NCBI GenBank assembly: GCA_003167415.1
Contig: PMTF01000009.1
Coordinates: forward strand, 1-64,000
Direction: 5' to 3'
Source of the DNA: Acidimicrobiaceae bacterium
GTDB lineage: Bacteria > Actinomycetota > Acidimicrobiia > Acidimicrobiales > RAAP-2
Length of the DNA: 64,000 nt
The notes below the pieces were generated by a model that ran no database searches, had not been told where the DNA came from, and saw nothing but the letters and a program-made list of their open reading frames with translations. The position numbers and the translations under genes are program-made. Of this stretch, positions 1 to 8,858 are shown in pieces; position 1 is the stretch's first letter; each line of letters opens with the position of its first letter.

Positions 1-264
1 TGCGCTCACCTCTTGACTGCGCCACAGTTCGTCCTCCTACTGTCCTACAAGGCTGAGAGCGCCGGCAGGACAGTAGGGAGCGTGAATCCTCGCCACACCA
101 GCCAGGCGTGTGCCGAATGCCATCACGTCGATGCCGGTAACCGGGTCAATCAAGAGGAGTTTCGATGTCTTAAATGCAGACATTTCGACTTCGCTGATAT
201 CAACGCAGCACGCAACATCCTTAGGGCCGGTAGGGCCCTGCGGGCTTCGGCCTGCGACGGCTGA
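1..264 (+). pseudogene. TnpB (IS605 OrfB-type) 3' remnant, cut by window edge
   Basis: The last ~80 codons of a tnpB gene. The frame is open to the left edge, but similarity to the full-length tnpB at 23834-25036 starts only at the residues QFV (base 25); the codons before it do not match, so the copy is either truncated at that point or has diverged. It keeps the zinc-ribbon CAEC and CLKC pairs and the third RuvC acidic residue in ADINAARN. The first two catalytic acidic residues are not in the window. Compared with the full copy, the CGH of the second zinc knuckle has become CRH. It reads in the same direction as the thiolase downstream. Probably non-functional as a protein, though the 3' RNA structure may persist. 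Confidence 0.75.
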
Positions 265-278
265 ATCTAGGCCACTAC
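25..278 (+). repeat. Repeat copy A: tnpB 3' end plus right end (inverted match to 23826-24076)
   Basis: Closely matches, in opposite orientation, bases 23826-24076. Similarity continues past the stop codon and ends with TAGGCCACTAC at 268-278 (TAGGTCACTAC in the other copy), after which the two sequences diverge. This marks the probable right end of the element. Inside lies an inverted repeat with 10-base perfect arms at 37-46 and 67-76, inferred to be part of an omega-RNA scaffold. Confidence 0.6.
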
Positions 279-314
279 ACTCCACTTACTTTCAGTAACT
301 CCTAGGAGGAACCC

Positions 315-1523
315 ATGCCCGAAGCCGTGATTGTCGCCACCGGACGTACTCCCATCGGACGGGCATTCAAAGGCTCACTGGTCGACATGCGACCGGACGA
401 CCTCACGGCGCTCGTCGTGCGCACGGTGTTGGCCAAGCTCCCCGAACTCGACCCGCGAAGCGTCGAAGACCTCATGGTCGGCTGCGGTCAGCCGGCCGGT
501 GAGTCGGGATTCAACGTTGCGCGCGTGGCCGCGCTGCTCGCGGGCCTGCCCGACGTCCCCGGCGTGACGGTCAATCGTTACTGCTCGTCCTCGCTCCAGA
601 CCATCCGCATGGCCGCGCACGCGATCCGCTGCGGCGAAGGTGACGTCTTCGTCGCCGCCGGCGTCGAGACCGTGTCGCGCTTCGCCAGCGGCGCCTCGGA
701 CAGCGGCAAGGCCACCAACGAACTGTTCAGTGACGCCATGGAACGCACGGCCAAGCGCTCCGAGCGCGCCGGCGAGCCGTGGTCACCTCTGACCGGTCTG
801 CCCGACATCTACATCGCCATGGGCCAAACCGCGGAGAACGTCGCGGAGTTTGAGAAGGTGAGCCGCCTTGAGATGGATGAGTTCGCGGTTCGTAGCCAAG
901 AGCTCGCCGTGGCCCACCAGGAGAACGGCTTCTTCGAGCGAGAGATCATTCCCGTGCCCCTGCCCGACGGCACCGTCATGACCAAGGACGACGGTCCGCG
1001 CGCCGGCACCACGCTCGAGCGACTCGCCACGCTGCAGCCCGTCTTTCGAGAGGGCGGATCCATCACCGCCGGCAACGCCTGTCCTTTGAACGACGGCGCC
1101 GCGGCGGTCGTAGTGATGAGTGACACGCGCGCCAAGGAACTTGGCATCAAGCCCCTCGCGCGAATCGTGTCGAGCGGCGTGAGCGGACTCAACCCCGAGA
1201 TCATGGGCCTCGGTCCGATCGAAGCCTGTCGTCAAGCCCTGAAGCGCGCCAACATGACCATCGACGATATCGACCTCGTCGAAATCAATGAAGCCTTCGC
1301 CGCGCAGGTGATACCCAGCGCTGAGCATCTAGGGATCACGCTCGACAAGCTCAATATCCGCGGAGGCGCCATTGCCCTCGGTCACCCTTTCGGCATGACC
1401 GGCGCGCGCATCATGACCACCCTGTTGAACTCCCTCGAAGATTCCGGGGCGCGCTTCGGTCTGGAGTCGATGTGCGTCGGCGGCGGACAAGGCATGGCCA
1501 TGATCGTGGAGCGACTGGACTGA
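315..1523 (+). CDS. Acetyl-CoA acetyltransferase (thiolase)
   Basis: A 402-residue thiolase, which either condenses two acyl-CoA units or cleaves 3-ketoacyl-CoA with CoA. All three catalytic elements are visible: the nucleophilic cysteine in NRYCSSSLQ (C90), the histidine in ALGHPFG (H356) and the second cysteine in MCVGGGQG (C387). Length is normal for the family. The start is fixed by a strong Shine-Dalgarno AGGAGG at 304-309, five bases before the ATG. The tnpB right end lies only about 36 bases upstream, so the native promoter may have been displaced or replaced by the element. Sequence alone does not tell degradative from biosynthetic thiolases; there are no other beta-oxidation genes beside it. 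Confidence 0.93.
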   Translation: MPEAVIVATGRTPIGRAFKGSLVDMRPDDLTALVVRTVLAKLPELDPRSVEDLMVGCGQPAGESGFNVARVAALLAGLPDVPGVTVNRYCSSSLQTIRMAAHAIRCGEGDVFVAAGVETVSRFASGASDSGKATNELFSDAMERTAKRSERAGEPWSPLTGLPDIYIAMGQTAENVAEFEKVSRLEMDEFAVRSQELAVAHQENGFFEREIIPVPLPDGTVMTKDDGPRAGTTLERLATLQPVFREGGSITAGNACPLNDGAAAVVVMSDTRAKELGIKPLARIVSSGVSGLNPEIMGLGPIEACRQALKRANMTIDDIDLVEINEAFAAQVIPSAEHLGITLDKLNIRGGAIALGHPFGMTGARIMTTLLNSLEDSGARFGLESMCVGGGQGMAMIVERLD

Positions 1524-1577
1524 GTACGGTTGGAGTTGTTCGCGTTGATATCACTCTCAAGGAATGTGAGGTGTCTA

Positions 1578-2096
1578 ATGATCGAACAGCCATTTAGGAA
1601 CATTCGAGGGACTCAGCCCTATGTCGCCATCGCGACGGCCGTCACGATGGACGAGTTCGACATCGTGGGAAGTCTCACCGGCGAGGTGTACGCGTGGTTA
1701 GAGCGCCAAGGAGCTTTTCCCGCCGGACCTTCCTTCGTTCGCATCTTGACGAGCGATATGACGGCCAAACTCGACATCGAAGTCGGTGTACTGGTCGACC
1801 CACCTCTCAAGGGCGACGAACGCATCGTTGTCGGATCGATTCCTAGTGGCTCGTACGTCACGCTCTTTTACACCGTCGAAGAGGAGAACGATCACGTTCA
1901 GGCGAACGTGGAGATCCAGGCGTGGGCCTCGAACAAGGGTTTGGTGTGGCAGATTGATGGCAGTAGTGGCGCGTATGTATGGGGTGGGCGCTTTACTTTC
2001 GACCGGCCCGATAAGTCGAGCGACGGCAATCAAGTCTTCGAGCTCACGTATCAAATCATCGACAACCCTGCAGACATCCGGGTGTCGACGGAGTGA
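1578..2096 (+). CDS. GyrI-like / AraC effector-binding domain protein
   Basis: A 172-residue soluble protein that looks like a stand-alone GyrI-like small-molecule-binding domain. Typical features are the opening YVAIATAV strand, a GEVYAWLERQGAFPAGP segment, an acidic strand DIEVGVLVD, and the SIPSGSYVTLFYT strand where the family has its conserved PAG-Y segment. No DNA-binding domain is present. I chose ATG 1578, preceded by GAGG at about 1567, rather than the longer frame from 1530, whose first residues do not look like part of the domain. Relatives bind hydrophobic compounds or inhibit gyrase; the ligand here is unknown. It lies 54 bases after the thiolase and may be co-transcribed. Confidence 0.65.
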   Translation: MIEQPFRNIRGTQPYVAIATAVTMDEFDIVGSLTGEVYAWLERQGAFPAGPSFVRILTSDMTAKLDIEVGVLVDPPLKGDERIVVGSIPSGSYVTLFYTVEEENDHVQANVEIQAWASNKGLVWQIDGSSGAYVWGGRFTFDRPDKSSDGNQVFELTYQIIDNPADIRVSTE

Positions 2097-2329
2097 CTTC
2101 GTAATTCGGACCAAGGCGCGCGTGCTTCCAGGTGTCATTTCAATTGCGAACCTAGAGAATCTCTATGGCAAACTTCCCGAGTCGCCCGCTCAAATGTACG
2201 CAGAAGCCCTCGCACCGCTTCAAGTGGCCGTCCACCATCAATCGCACTTCTCAGAGATAGTCGGCCACGACTTGGGTCTCGCGCCCTACCAATAGTGCGC
2301 CGGCGCAGGGACGATGACAGAATCAACCG

Positions 2330-3190
2330 ATGAAAGTCGAACTGATCGAGTCGGTTGATGAATTCATCGCGGCGTCCACGGCGTTTCGCGCCGCGCACCC
2401 GTTGCGAACGAACGTCATCGGCAGCGTTGCACTCGCGGTCTCTACCGGACGCACCACCTACGACGACTATCGCTGGTGGATCGTGCGGAGCGATAACAAT
2501 GAGGTCGTTGGCGTGGCCATGCGCACGAGTCCCTTCAACATGATTATCGCGCCGATGCCGATCGAGGCGGCGCGGGCGTTGGGTCGAAGCGTGGGACAGA
2601 TCGACGACGCCCTTCCCGGACTAGCGGGATCACGGGACATGGTGGACGCGTTCGTCGAGGGGTACGTCGAATCGAAGAGTCCCGGATCGGCGAGGGTGCT
2701 GGCGGAAGAACGTCGCGACCTCCTCTATGAGTTGGAAGAGCTGATCACACCCGACGTCGAGGGATTGGGACGTCCGGCCCGCACCGAGGAGATAGAAGCG
2801 CTAACCGAGATGTTCGCTCAGTTCTGGCGCGAAGTCGAGGGAGCACCCTTGTCGCGCGCCGACGCACGCAACGGCGTAAAGAAGGCCGTCACGGACGGAT
2901 CGTTGTTTTGCTGGGAGATGGCCGACGACATCGTCGCGATAGCCGGACACGCGCCGATCATCACCACCGAAGCAGTCGCCATCGGGCGAATCGGACCGGT
3001 TTTCACGCGACCGGAATTTCGACGGCGTGGCTTCGGCAGCGCCGTGACCGCCCACGTGACGCGTCAGCTCATCGAGAATGGCGCGCGCGCCATGCTCTTC
3101 ACCGACGCCGCCAATCCGACGAGCAACGACATCTATCGAGCGATTGGGTACCGGCTCGTGGACGAAGTCATCCAGATGCACTTCGAATAG
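2330..3190 (+). CDS. GNAT-family N-acetyltransferase
   Basis: A 286-residue protein whose C-terminal half (about 150-286) is a GNAT fold. The acetyl-CoA-binding stretch is seen in VFTRPEFRRRGFGSAVTAHV (Q/R-x-x-G-x-G/A type), followed by the typical late strand MLFTDAANPTSNDIYRAIGY. The N-terminal half resembles the second, degenerate GNAT-like domain found in many actinobacterial members. It would transfer an acetyl group from acetyl-CoA to an amine; the substrate cannot be told. A gap of 233 bases separates it from the previous gene and shows no recognisable feature. Confidence 0.8.
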   Translation: MKVELIESVDEFIAASTAFRAAHPLRTNVIGSVALAVSTGRTTYDDYRWWIVRSDNNEVVGVAMRTSPFNMIIAPMPIEAARALGRSVGQIDDALPGLAGSRDMVDAFVEGYVESKSPGSARVLAEERRDLLYELEELITPDVEGLGRPARTEEIEALTEMFAQFWREVEGAPLSRADARNGVKKAVTDGSLFCWEMADDIVAIAGHAPIITTEAVAIGRIGPVFTRPEFRRRGFGSAVTAHVTRQLIENGARAMLFTDAANPTSNDIYRAIGYRLVDEVIQMHFE

Positions 3191-3197
3191 CGCGGGA

Positions 3198-3422
3198 TTA
3201 GCGACCGGTCCTTATGACGTTGGGGTCATCGGTCCAAGCATTGTGCTGAGCGTCCGTGACGGGTTTGGCTTCATCGGGCAGCAGCACGGCGATCGTGTCG
3301 CGCACTTCGTAGACGACGCGCTTGCGCGGGTTGTACAGCACGTTCTCACTCGGCACGTAGAGCAGCTCGCCGTGATCCACCGGATCTTCGAGCAACGCCA
3401 GTAAGAAACTGTCGAGCGCCAT
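3198..3422 (-). CDS. Trm112-family protein
   Basis: A 74-residue small protein of the Trm112/UPF0434 type. It has the family layout: LLALLEDPVDHGELLYV, then a second half with YEVRDTIAVLLPDEA, matching the usual Y-P-I-x-D-G-I-P-x-L-L-P-x-E-A. The zinc-binding cysteines seen in some members are absent, as in many bacterial ones. Eukaryotic Trm112 activates methyltransferases; bacterial roles are not established. It ends eight bases from the convergent acetyltransferase and is the last gene of the minus-strand run that starts at 6777. Confidence 0.8.
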   Translation of the reverse strand: MALDSFLLALLEDPVDHGELLYVPSENVLYNPRKRVVYEVRDTIAVLLPDEAKPVTDAQHNAWTDDPNVIRTGR

Positions 3423-3526
3423 GGCTACGTCCCTTCCTTCGCTACGACCCCCAAGACGCGGTCGTCACCTGATTCGATCATTGGTCTCTTCTGAGCCACT
3501 AGAAACCGTAGTCGCCGCTCGAGGCA

Positions 3527-6028
3527 TCACAGTTGGCGGTCGTCACGCAGTGGCCTTCGACGTGGCGCGACGCGGCGCCGGACGTAGAAGTAGAGCGCGA
3601 CCAAGCCGGCGAGCACCGTCAGGTCGGTGATGATATTGCCGAGCGTGAGCATCGGCGTGCTGCCGTAGACCAGGGAGACGTCATTGGCGGTCGGGATCAC
3701 GACCATCAGGTTCGGGCTCACGCGATACGGTCCCGTGGCGCCGGTGGCGTGCCAGCGAGGGAAGTACGAGATCTTCACCAGCACCGGTACCCCGATGCGA
3801 CTGACGTGGAACGAGATCGACTGCAATTCGACCTTGATGTTGCTCACCGTGGTCTTGGGCAGCGTCGTGTGCACGTCCATGGTGTTCACGCTGGTGGCCG
3901 TAGGCCAGTTCGACGGTCCGGTCGTCGCGGCGACGGTCCCCCACAACTTGGGATTGAGCCACCAAGTCGTGTTGGCCTGGAGCCAGCCCACGCGACTCGT
4001 GGTGTTGGCCACGATGTTGGGCAAGCTCGACAGCGGCACGACCATCCGGCTCGAGGCGACCTGGTAGATGCGCCACGTGTAGCCCGGCGACGGCCAGGCC
4101 TTCGTCGAGGCGATGAGTGTCAACTCGGGATCGAGGTCGGCCTGGGCCTGGACCGCGGGCGAGAACGCGACGAAGTAGCGCACGCCCAGCATCTGCAGGT
4201 GCTTAACGCCGAGGGGGATATCGAGTTGACCGTAGGGCAGGCCGACCATGGGATTACTGGGCGACACGCTGAGCTCGGCCTGATCGAGGAAGTGATACGG
4301 CGTGGTGGCCGAGGATTCGAAGTAGAGGCCCTCCATCGAGTCGATGCAGTTGTTCGTCCAGTACGGCAGCAGCATCAGCGCCTCGGGCGTGCCGAAGCGG
4401 TTCTGGTTCGCGTTGTACTCCCACATGGCGCGACCGCAACCGTACTCTTGGCCGACCTTCGCCATCGTCGTCATGACGTCGTGGTACTCGGGCCACGAGG
4501 TCTTGGCCTGGTAGCCCGAGTAGTTCCACTGCGCCCAACCCGAGACCTGGTTACCCGTCGTATTAAGTCCGATGGCCGAGGCGACCGGCGGGATCAATCC
4601 GGGCAGCGTCGTGGCCAGTCCGAGGATGAGAATCACGACGGTGGCGCGCACGCTGCGCCGTCGCCAACGCGTCGCTTCGTCCTCGACGTCCTCGACGTCC
4701 TCGTTGTCGTCCTTATAGGACGACGCCACGAAGGTGTCGTCGCGAGATGATGTGGCCACGGAGTCGTCATCATCGACTCTCAGACTTTCGTTCACGAGCG
4801 CGCCAGCGTCGGTGGTCGCTTCGTGGGAGAAGCTGAAGCGGTTCTCGCCAATCTGGACTACGAACTGACCGAGCTTCTCCGGCGCCCGTTTCGCCCAGCG
4901 CGCGAGGACGTAGCCGAAGAGCCAGCCGGCGCTCAGATGAATCGTGATGAACCAGAACGGGACGAGTCGCTCGTTCCAGATGACGTTCTGAGGGTCGAAC
5001 ACGAACGCGCCGATCGAGAGCACCGTCAAGGTCGTGAGAATCATGCCCAAGCGGTCGCGCACCCAGAAGGCCACGATCAAGGCCACGATCGCGAGCACGA
5101 TCACCCAGCGGTCGCCGGCCGCGCCGCCGCTCGAGGTGAACCATCCGAGCGTCGTGAAGATCGCGTGCAGGGTGTTGACGGAGTCATTGGTGTAACCCAT
5201 GGAGTTCGTGTACTTCTGCGTGGTGACGAAGGACGTCAGCCACCAGGCCGACAGGCCGACCGAGATCAGGCCGGCCACGACCGCGAAGCGCACGGGCCGC
5301 GCGTAGTCGCCCGTGAGGCTTTCGTCGTGGGGATCACCAATGCCGCGACGTTGCAGCAGTTCGAAGATGACCAGGACGATGACGGCTTCGATCGTGAAGA
5401 ACCACGGCAGGACGTGCGCCGCGAGCGTGGCGCTGAGCGCCACCGCCGCGAGCCAGTAGCCGTGACCGGTTCGCACGCCGCGCGCGAAGAGTCCGATCGT
5501 CAACAAGCTCAGCGCGAGCGACAACGCGAACGCGTACTCCCCGGCCATCGAGGAGAACAGGTTTCCCCCGTCGATGGTGAACGAGGCGTCGAAGAGGAAG
5601 GGCAACGTCGCCACCGCCAGCGCCGCCGGAATCGGACGCGGCGCCTTGAAGAGTCGGCCCATCATGTACGCGGTGATCGGCATCAAGACCGATCCGAGGA
5701 CAGTCGCGAGTTTGAACGCGACGGCGAAACCGATGAGGTAGCTGCCCCAGTACGCCAGGACGTCCGGGAGAACGAAGTAATAGGTGTAGGCCGGCATGCC
5801 GGCGAACCAGCCGGGGTACCACGGCGTCAGGTTGAAGGGGTTGCCGACGGACTTGAGGTAGGCCGGTACCGCCAAGTGCGATCCGGTGTCCCCACCGGTG
5901 ATCAAGGTGTTGGAGAGGAGCAACGTCGGGTGCAACTCGAAGAGCGTGACCACGATGACCGCGAGAACGACGAGCGCGTCAATGCGCGCACCGGGGGTGT
6001 TGTGCCGCTCGATCCAATCGTGCATCAA
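3527..6028 (-). CDS. Large polytopic membrane protein, GT-C / 6-PTPS-related type
   Basis: An 833-residue integral membrane protein. The N-terminal half has about ten hydrophobic helices. Between the first two lies GGDTGSHLAVPAYLKSVGNP, resembling the acidic loop of GT-C glycosyltransferase-like proteins annotated as 6-pyruvoyl-tetrahydropterin synthase-related membrane proteins. A charged insertion around residues 400-450 contains an acidic DNEDVEDVEDE stretch coded by tandem 9-base repeats (about 4679-4705). After another helix come an extracellular domain of roughly 300 residues and a final helix with a basic tail. Likely an envelope glycan or lipid glycosyltransferase; substrate unknown. 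Its start overlaps the CPBP gene stop by four bases, so the two are probably coupled. Confidence 0.6.
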   Translation of the reverse strand: MMHDWIERHNTPGARIDALVVLAVIVVTLFELHPTLLLSNTLITGGDTGSHLAVPAYLKSVGNPFNLTPWYPGWFAGMPAYTYYFVLPDVLAYWGSYLIGFAVAFKLATVLGSVLMPITAYMMGRLFKAPRPIPAALAVATLPFLFDASFTIDGGNLFSSMAGEYAFALSLALSLLTIGLFARGVRTGHGYWLAAVALSATLAAHVLPWFFTIEAVIVLVIFELLQRRGIGDPHDESLTGDYARPVRFAVVAGLISVGLSAWWLTSFVTTQKYTNSMGYTNDSVNTLHAIFTTLGWFTSSGGAAGDRWVIVLAIVALIVAFWVRDRLGMILTTLTVLSIGAFVFDPQNVIWNERLVPFWFITIHLSAGWLFGYVLARWAKRAPEKLGQFVVQIGENRFSFSHEATTDAGALVNESLRVDDDDSVATSSRDDTFVASSYKDDNEDVEDVEDEATRWRRRSVRATVVILILGLATTLPGLIPPVASAIGLNTTGNQVSGWAQWNYSGYQAKTSWPEYHDVMTTMAKVGQEYGCGRAMWEYNANQNRFGTPEALMLLPYWTNNCIDSMEGLYFESSATTPYHFLDQAELSVSPSNPMVGLPYGQLDIPLGVKHLQMLGVRYFVAFSPAVQAQADLDPELTLIASTKAWPSPGYTWRIYQVASSRMVVPLSSLPNIVANTTSRVGWLQANTTWWLNPKLWGTVAATTGPSNWPTATSVNTMDVHTTLPKTTVSNIKVELQSISFHVSRIGVPVLVKISYFPRWHATGATGPYRVSPNLMVVIPTANDVSLVYGSTPMLTLGNIITDLTVLAGLVALYFYVRRRVAPRRRPLRDDRQL

Positions 6029-6777
6029 TGACCTGATCGCTGGCTGATCAGCGCAGCGATGGCGACGCCGTTAAAGGAAATGTGGGTCAGGATGCTCGGC
6101 ACGAGACGTTTCGTGCGCCACACCAGCGTTGCCAACACGATGCCGAGGAGAAAAAGGCCGGCGAATTGCAGCGGCTCACCGTGGGCCAGCGCGAAGAGCG
6201 CCGCGCTGAAGAGGACGGCGAAGACCAAGCTCGCGCGAGAACCGCTCCGAGAACCCTCGCTCAACGCCCGAAAGAGCACGCCACGAAAGAGCCACTCCTC
6301 CATGATCGGGGCCAAGAACATGGTCATAACGATCAGCAGGACAAAACTGGCGCCCACGACTGATCCAAAGAGGTGATGTATGGGGCGATTGAGGTGTCGT
6401 AGGTGAAAAGGGAGGTAGAGCAGGTCAACGAGGAACTGACAGGCGACGCCGAGGGCGACGTAGAACACGTCGGTCGGCTTGACTCGCCACTGGCTCGGGA
6501 GCGAGTTCAGATTGCCGAAGTTGTAGGCGTAAAAAATTGCCGCGCCGAACCCGACCCAAAGCCCGAGCAGTCCGAGGGCGTTCGCCCACCACGGAGGGGA
6601 AGCGGCATTCGAAAGTGCGCTCAGTCCGCCGGGGTAGTGGGCCAACGACACTCCCACGAGCTCGAAGAGCGATCCGAGAATCTGACCGGCGAGGAATCCT
6701 ACGAAGCCGGCCACCACGATTGCCAACACTCGAGGCCGTTCGACTGGTTCGGCGTCGATCAATGAATCCACAAACAA
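6025..6777 (-). CDS. CPBP-family intramembrane metalloprotease
   Basis: A 250-residue protein with about seven hydrophobic helices. It carries the CAAX-protease/bacteriocin-processing (CPBP) signature: EEWLFRGVLFRAL with the E-E-x-x-x-R motif, ALAHGEP with the second-motif histidine, and the C-terminal THISFNGVA with the third. These conserved glutamates and histidines form the active site of Rce1-like intramembrane proteases. It is the first gene of the minus-strand run ending with Trm112 and overlaps the next gene by ATGA. The substrate is unknown. The gene is divergent from ftsH. Confidence 0.85.
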   Translation of the reverse strand: MFVDSLIDAEPVERPRVLAIVVAGFVGFLAGQILGSLFELVGVSLAHYPGGLSALSNAASPPWWANALGLLGLWVGFGAAIFYAYNFGNLNSLPSQWRVKPTDVFYVALGVACQFLVDLLYLPFHLRHLNRPIHHLFGSVVGASFVLLIVMTMFLAPIMEEWLFRGVLFRALSEGSRSGSRASLVFAVLFSAALFALAHGEPLQFAGLFLLGIVLATLVWRTKRLVPSILTHISFNGVAIAALISQRSGH

Positions 6778-6836
6778 TTACCCTAATCTGCAGTCAGTTT
6801 TCCACAGGTGCAAGACGATGTGTCGCGCGTGACCTC

Positions 6837-6842
6837 TAGTCT
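6837..6842 (+). promoter_or_regulatory. Candidate -10 box of a leaderless ftsH promoter
   Basis: TAGTCT fits the TANNNT pattern and ends six bases before the GTG start of ftsH, with no Shine-Dalgarno between. This is the arrangement expected for leaderless transcripts in actinobacteria. I see no convincing -35 hexamer. Confidence 0.35.
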
Positions 6843-6848
6843 GGTCTG

Positions 6849-8858
6849 GTGAGTATGCCTCCTGAAGAACCGTCGGGCTACAAGAAGTACATGCCGGGCG
6901 GTGACAAGCCCCTGGCGCCGGACGCCCGCCGTCGGCTCTTGACGATCGGCGCCATCGCCTTCGTCGTCGGCATCTTCGTCATTCCTTCGCTCTTCACGCA
7001 CAAGGTCGTGAAGACGGTCTCTTATTCGACGCTGTTGCGCGACGCGCGCCAACAAGAAGTGGTCTCGGCGTCTATCAACTCGACGACCGGAGTGATTACC
7101 GGACAGTTGACCAACGGCACCAACTACACGTCGAACGGCCCGACCCCGGTCATCAACAGTGACATCACGACCTTGCGCACCACCGACAACGTGTCGGTGA
7201 CCTTCGCCAATCCCTCGAGCCTCCTCGGCACGCTGCTCCCGTACCTCATCTTCATCCTGATCTTCGTGGCCTTCATGGTCTTCATCTCTCGCCAGGCCCG
7301 CAATCAGATGACCGGCATGATGTCGGTCGGGCGCTCCAAAGCGAAACAGTTCAACCAGGATCGACCGAAGACCACCTTCGCCGACGTCGCCGGCTACTTC
7401 GGGGTCAAACAAGAGATCAGTGAGATCGTCGAGTTCTTGAAGACGCCGGCCCGTTACAAGGAGATCGGCGCCTTGATCCCCAAGGGGATCTTGTTGGTGG
7501 GACCTCCGGGCACCGGCAAGACGATGCTCGCCAGAGCCGTGGCCGGCGAAGCCGGTGTGCCCTTCTTCTCGGTCTCGGGATCGGACTTCATGGAGATGTT
7601 CGTAGGGGTCGGGGCCAGTCGAGTGCGCGACCTCTTCGCCACGGCGCGTAAGCAGGCGCCGGCGATTGTCTTCATCGACGAGATCGACTCCATCGGACGT
7701 AAGCGCGGCGCCGGACTCGGTGGCGGCCACGACGAACGCGAGCAGACGCTGAATCAGATGCTGAACGAGATGGACGGCTTCGACACTTACGAGGGCGTGG
7801 TCGTCATCGCCGCGACCAACCGCCCCGACGTCCTAGACCCGGCCCTGCTGCGACCGGGCCGCTTCGACCGCCAGATCGTGGTGCCACTGCCGGACTTAGA
7901 CGAACGCCTACCGATCCTCGAGGTCCATTCGAAGAATAAACCGCTCGATCCCTCGGTCTCTCTGGAGATGGTGGCCCGGGGCACCCCCGGCATGAGCGGC
8001 GCCGACTTGGCCAATCTGGTCAATGAATCGGCCCTGCACGCGGTGCGTCGACACTCCTCGACCATCGGCATGGAGGACTTCGAGTCGGCCCGCGACCGAG
8101 TGATGATGGGACAACTGCGCGACACCATGGTCCTGATGGACGACGAGCGTGAGCGCATCGCCTATCACGAAAGTGGGCACGCACTCTTGGCCTACGTGCT
8201 CGACAAGACCGATCCCCTGCACAAGATCACCATCATCCCGCGGGGCATGGCGCTCGGCGTGACCATGACGTTGCCCGAAGAGGACCGCCACATCGTGGCC
8301 CGTCAGTACCTCGAGGACTCGTTGTGCATGCGCATGGGTGGTCGCGTCGCCGAACTGCTCGTCTACGGCGACCTCTCGACCGGCGCCGCCGACGACCTCC
8401 AGCGCAACACGGAACTGGCGATCCGCATGGTCCGCGAATGGGGCATGTCCAAGGAGATCGGACCGATGGCCTGGGGATCGAACCATGAGGTCTTCCTAGG
8501 CGAGGACCTCATGCACACCCGTGACTACTCGGACCACACCTCGCAAGTGATCGACGACGAGGTCGAGAGAATCCTTCGCGAGCAGGAGTCGCGCGCCATC
8601 GAAGTGTTGACGCTGCACCGTCGCGGCCTCGAGGCGCTGTCGCGAGCGCTGCTCGAACACGAAACCCTCGACGGCGAGACCGCCGCACGATTGATCGACG
8701 AAGCGCACGGTGAGCAGATCCATCCCGAGGGCTCGAAGACCGTCAGTTCACTCGCCGGGGTCGGAGCCGCGTCCGCGTCGAAGAAGAGTCCGGTGCCGGT
8801 CGCTCCCGTCGCGCCGCCCCTGCCGGACTGGCAGCCGCCGAAGCTACCGGCCGTCTAA
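6849..8858 (+). CDS. ftsH: ATP-dependent zinc metalloprotease FtsH
   Basis: A 669-residue membrane-anchored AAA+ protease that extracts and degrades membrane and short-lived soluble proteins. Two N-terminal helices (about 32-50 and 118-145) bracket an extracytoplasmic region. The AAA domain has Walker A GPPGTGKT (218-225), the pore motif MFVGVGA, Walker B IVFIDEID and the second region of homology [12 protein letters not shown]. The protease domain has the zinc site HESGH (H440, E441, H444) and the distal acidic ligand in STGAADDLQ. All catalytic residues are present; length is slightly short, as expected from a reduced C-terminal tail ending in a Pro/Ala-rich stretch. The GTG start at 6849 has an ATG alternative at 6855. 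Its 3' end overlaps the convergent DUF5719 gene by 15 bases. Confidence 0.96.
   Translation: MSMPPEEPSGYKKYMPGGDKPLAPDARRRLLTIGAIAFVVGIFVIPSLFTHKVVKTVSYSTLLRDARQQEVVSASINSTTGVITGQLTNGTNYTSNGPTPVINSDITTLRTTDNVSVTFANPSSLLGTLLPYLIFILIFVAFMVFISRQARNQMTGMMSVGRSKAKQFNQDRPKTTFADVAGYFGVKQEISEIVEFLKTPARYKEIGALIPKGILLVGPPGTGKTMLARAVAGEAGVPFFSVSGSDFMEMFVGVGASRVRDLFATARKQAPAIVFIDEIDSIGRKRGAGLGGGHDEREQTLNQMLNEMDGFDTYEGVVVIAATNRPDVLDPALLRPGRFDRQIVVPLPDLDERLPILEVHSKNKPLDPSVSLEMVARGTPGMSGADLANLVNESALHAVRRHSSTIGMEDFESARDRVMMGQLRDTMVLMDDERERIAYHESGHALLAYVLDKTDPLHKITIIPRGMALGVTMTLPEEDRHIVARQYLEDSLCMRMGGRVAELLVYGDLSTGAADDLQRNTELAIRMVREWGMSKEIGPMAWGSNHEVFLGEDLMHTRDYSDHTSQVIDDEVERILREQESRAIEVLTLHRRGLEALSRALLEHETLDGETAARLIDEAHGEQIHPEGSKTVSSLAGVGAASASKKSPVPVAPVAPPLPDWQPPKLPAV

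Noticed and set aside
2097-2329. Open frame continuing through the gap after the GyrI-like gene
   Set aside because: It is the out-of-frame continuation of a shadow frame; no start, motif or ribosome site.
4679-4705. Short tandem 9-base repeat considered as a regulatory repeat
   Set aside because: It lies in frame in the membrane protein and codes the acidic D-V-E linker; no sign of a separate function.
3533-6031. Long plus-strand open frames (405 and 402 codons) opposite the large membrane protein
   Set aside because: Arg/Asp/Glu/Val-biased, no motifs, and they mirror the real minus-strand gene with clear helices and a domain; GC-rich antisense artefacts.
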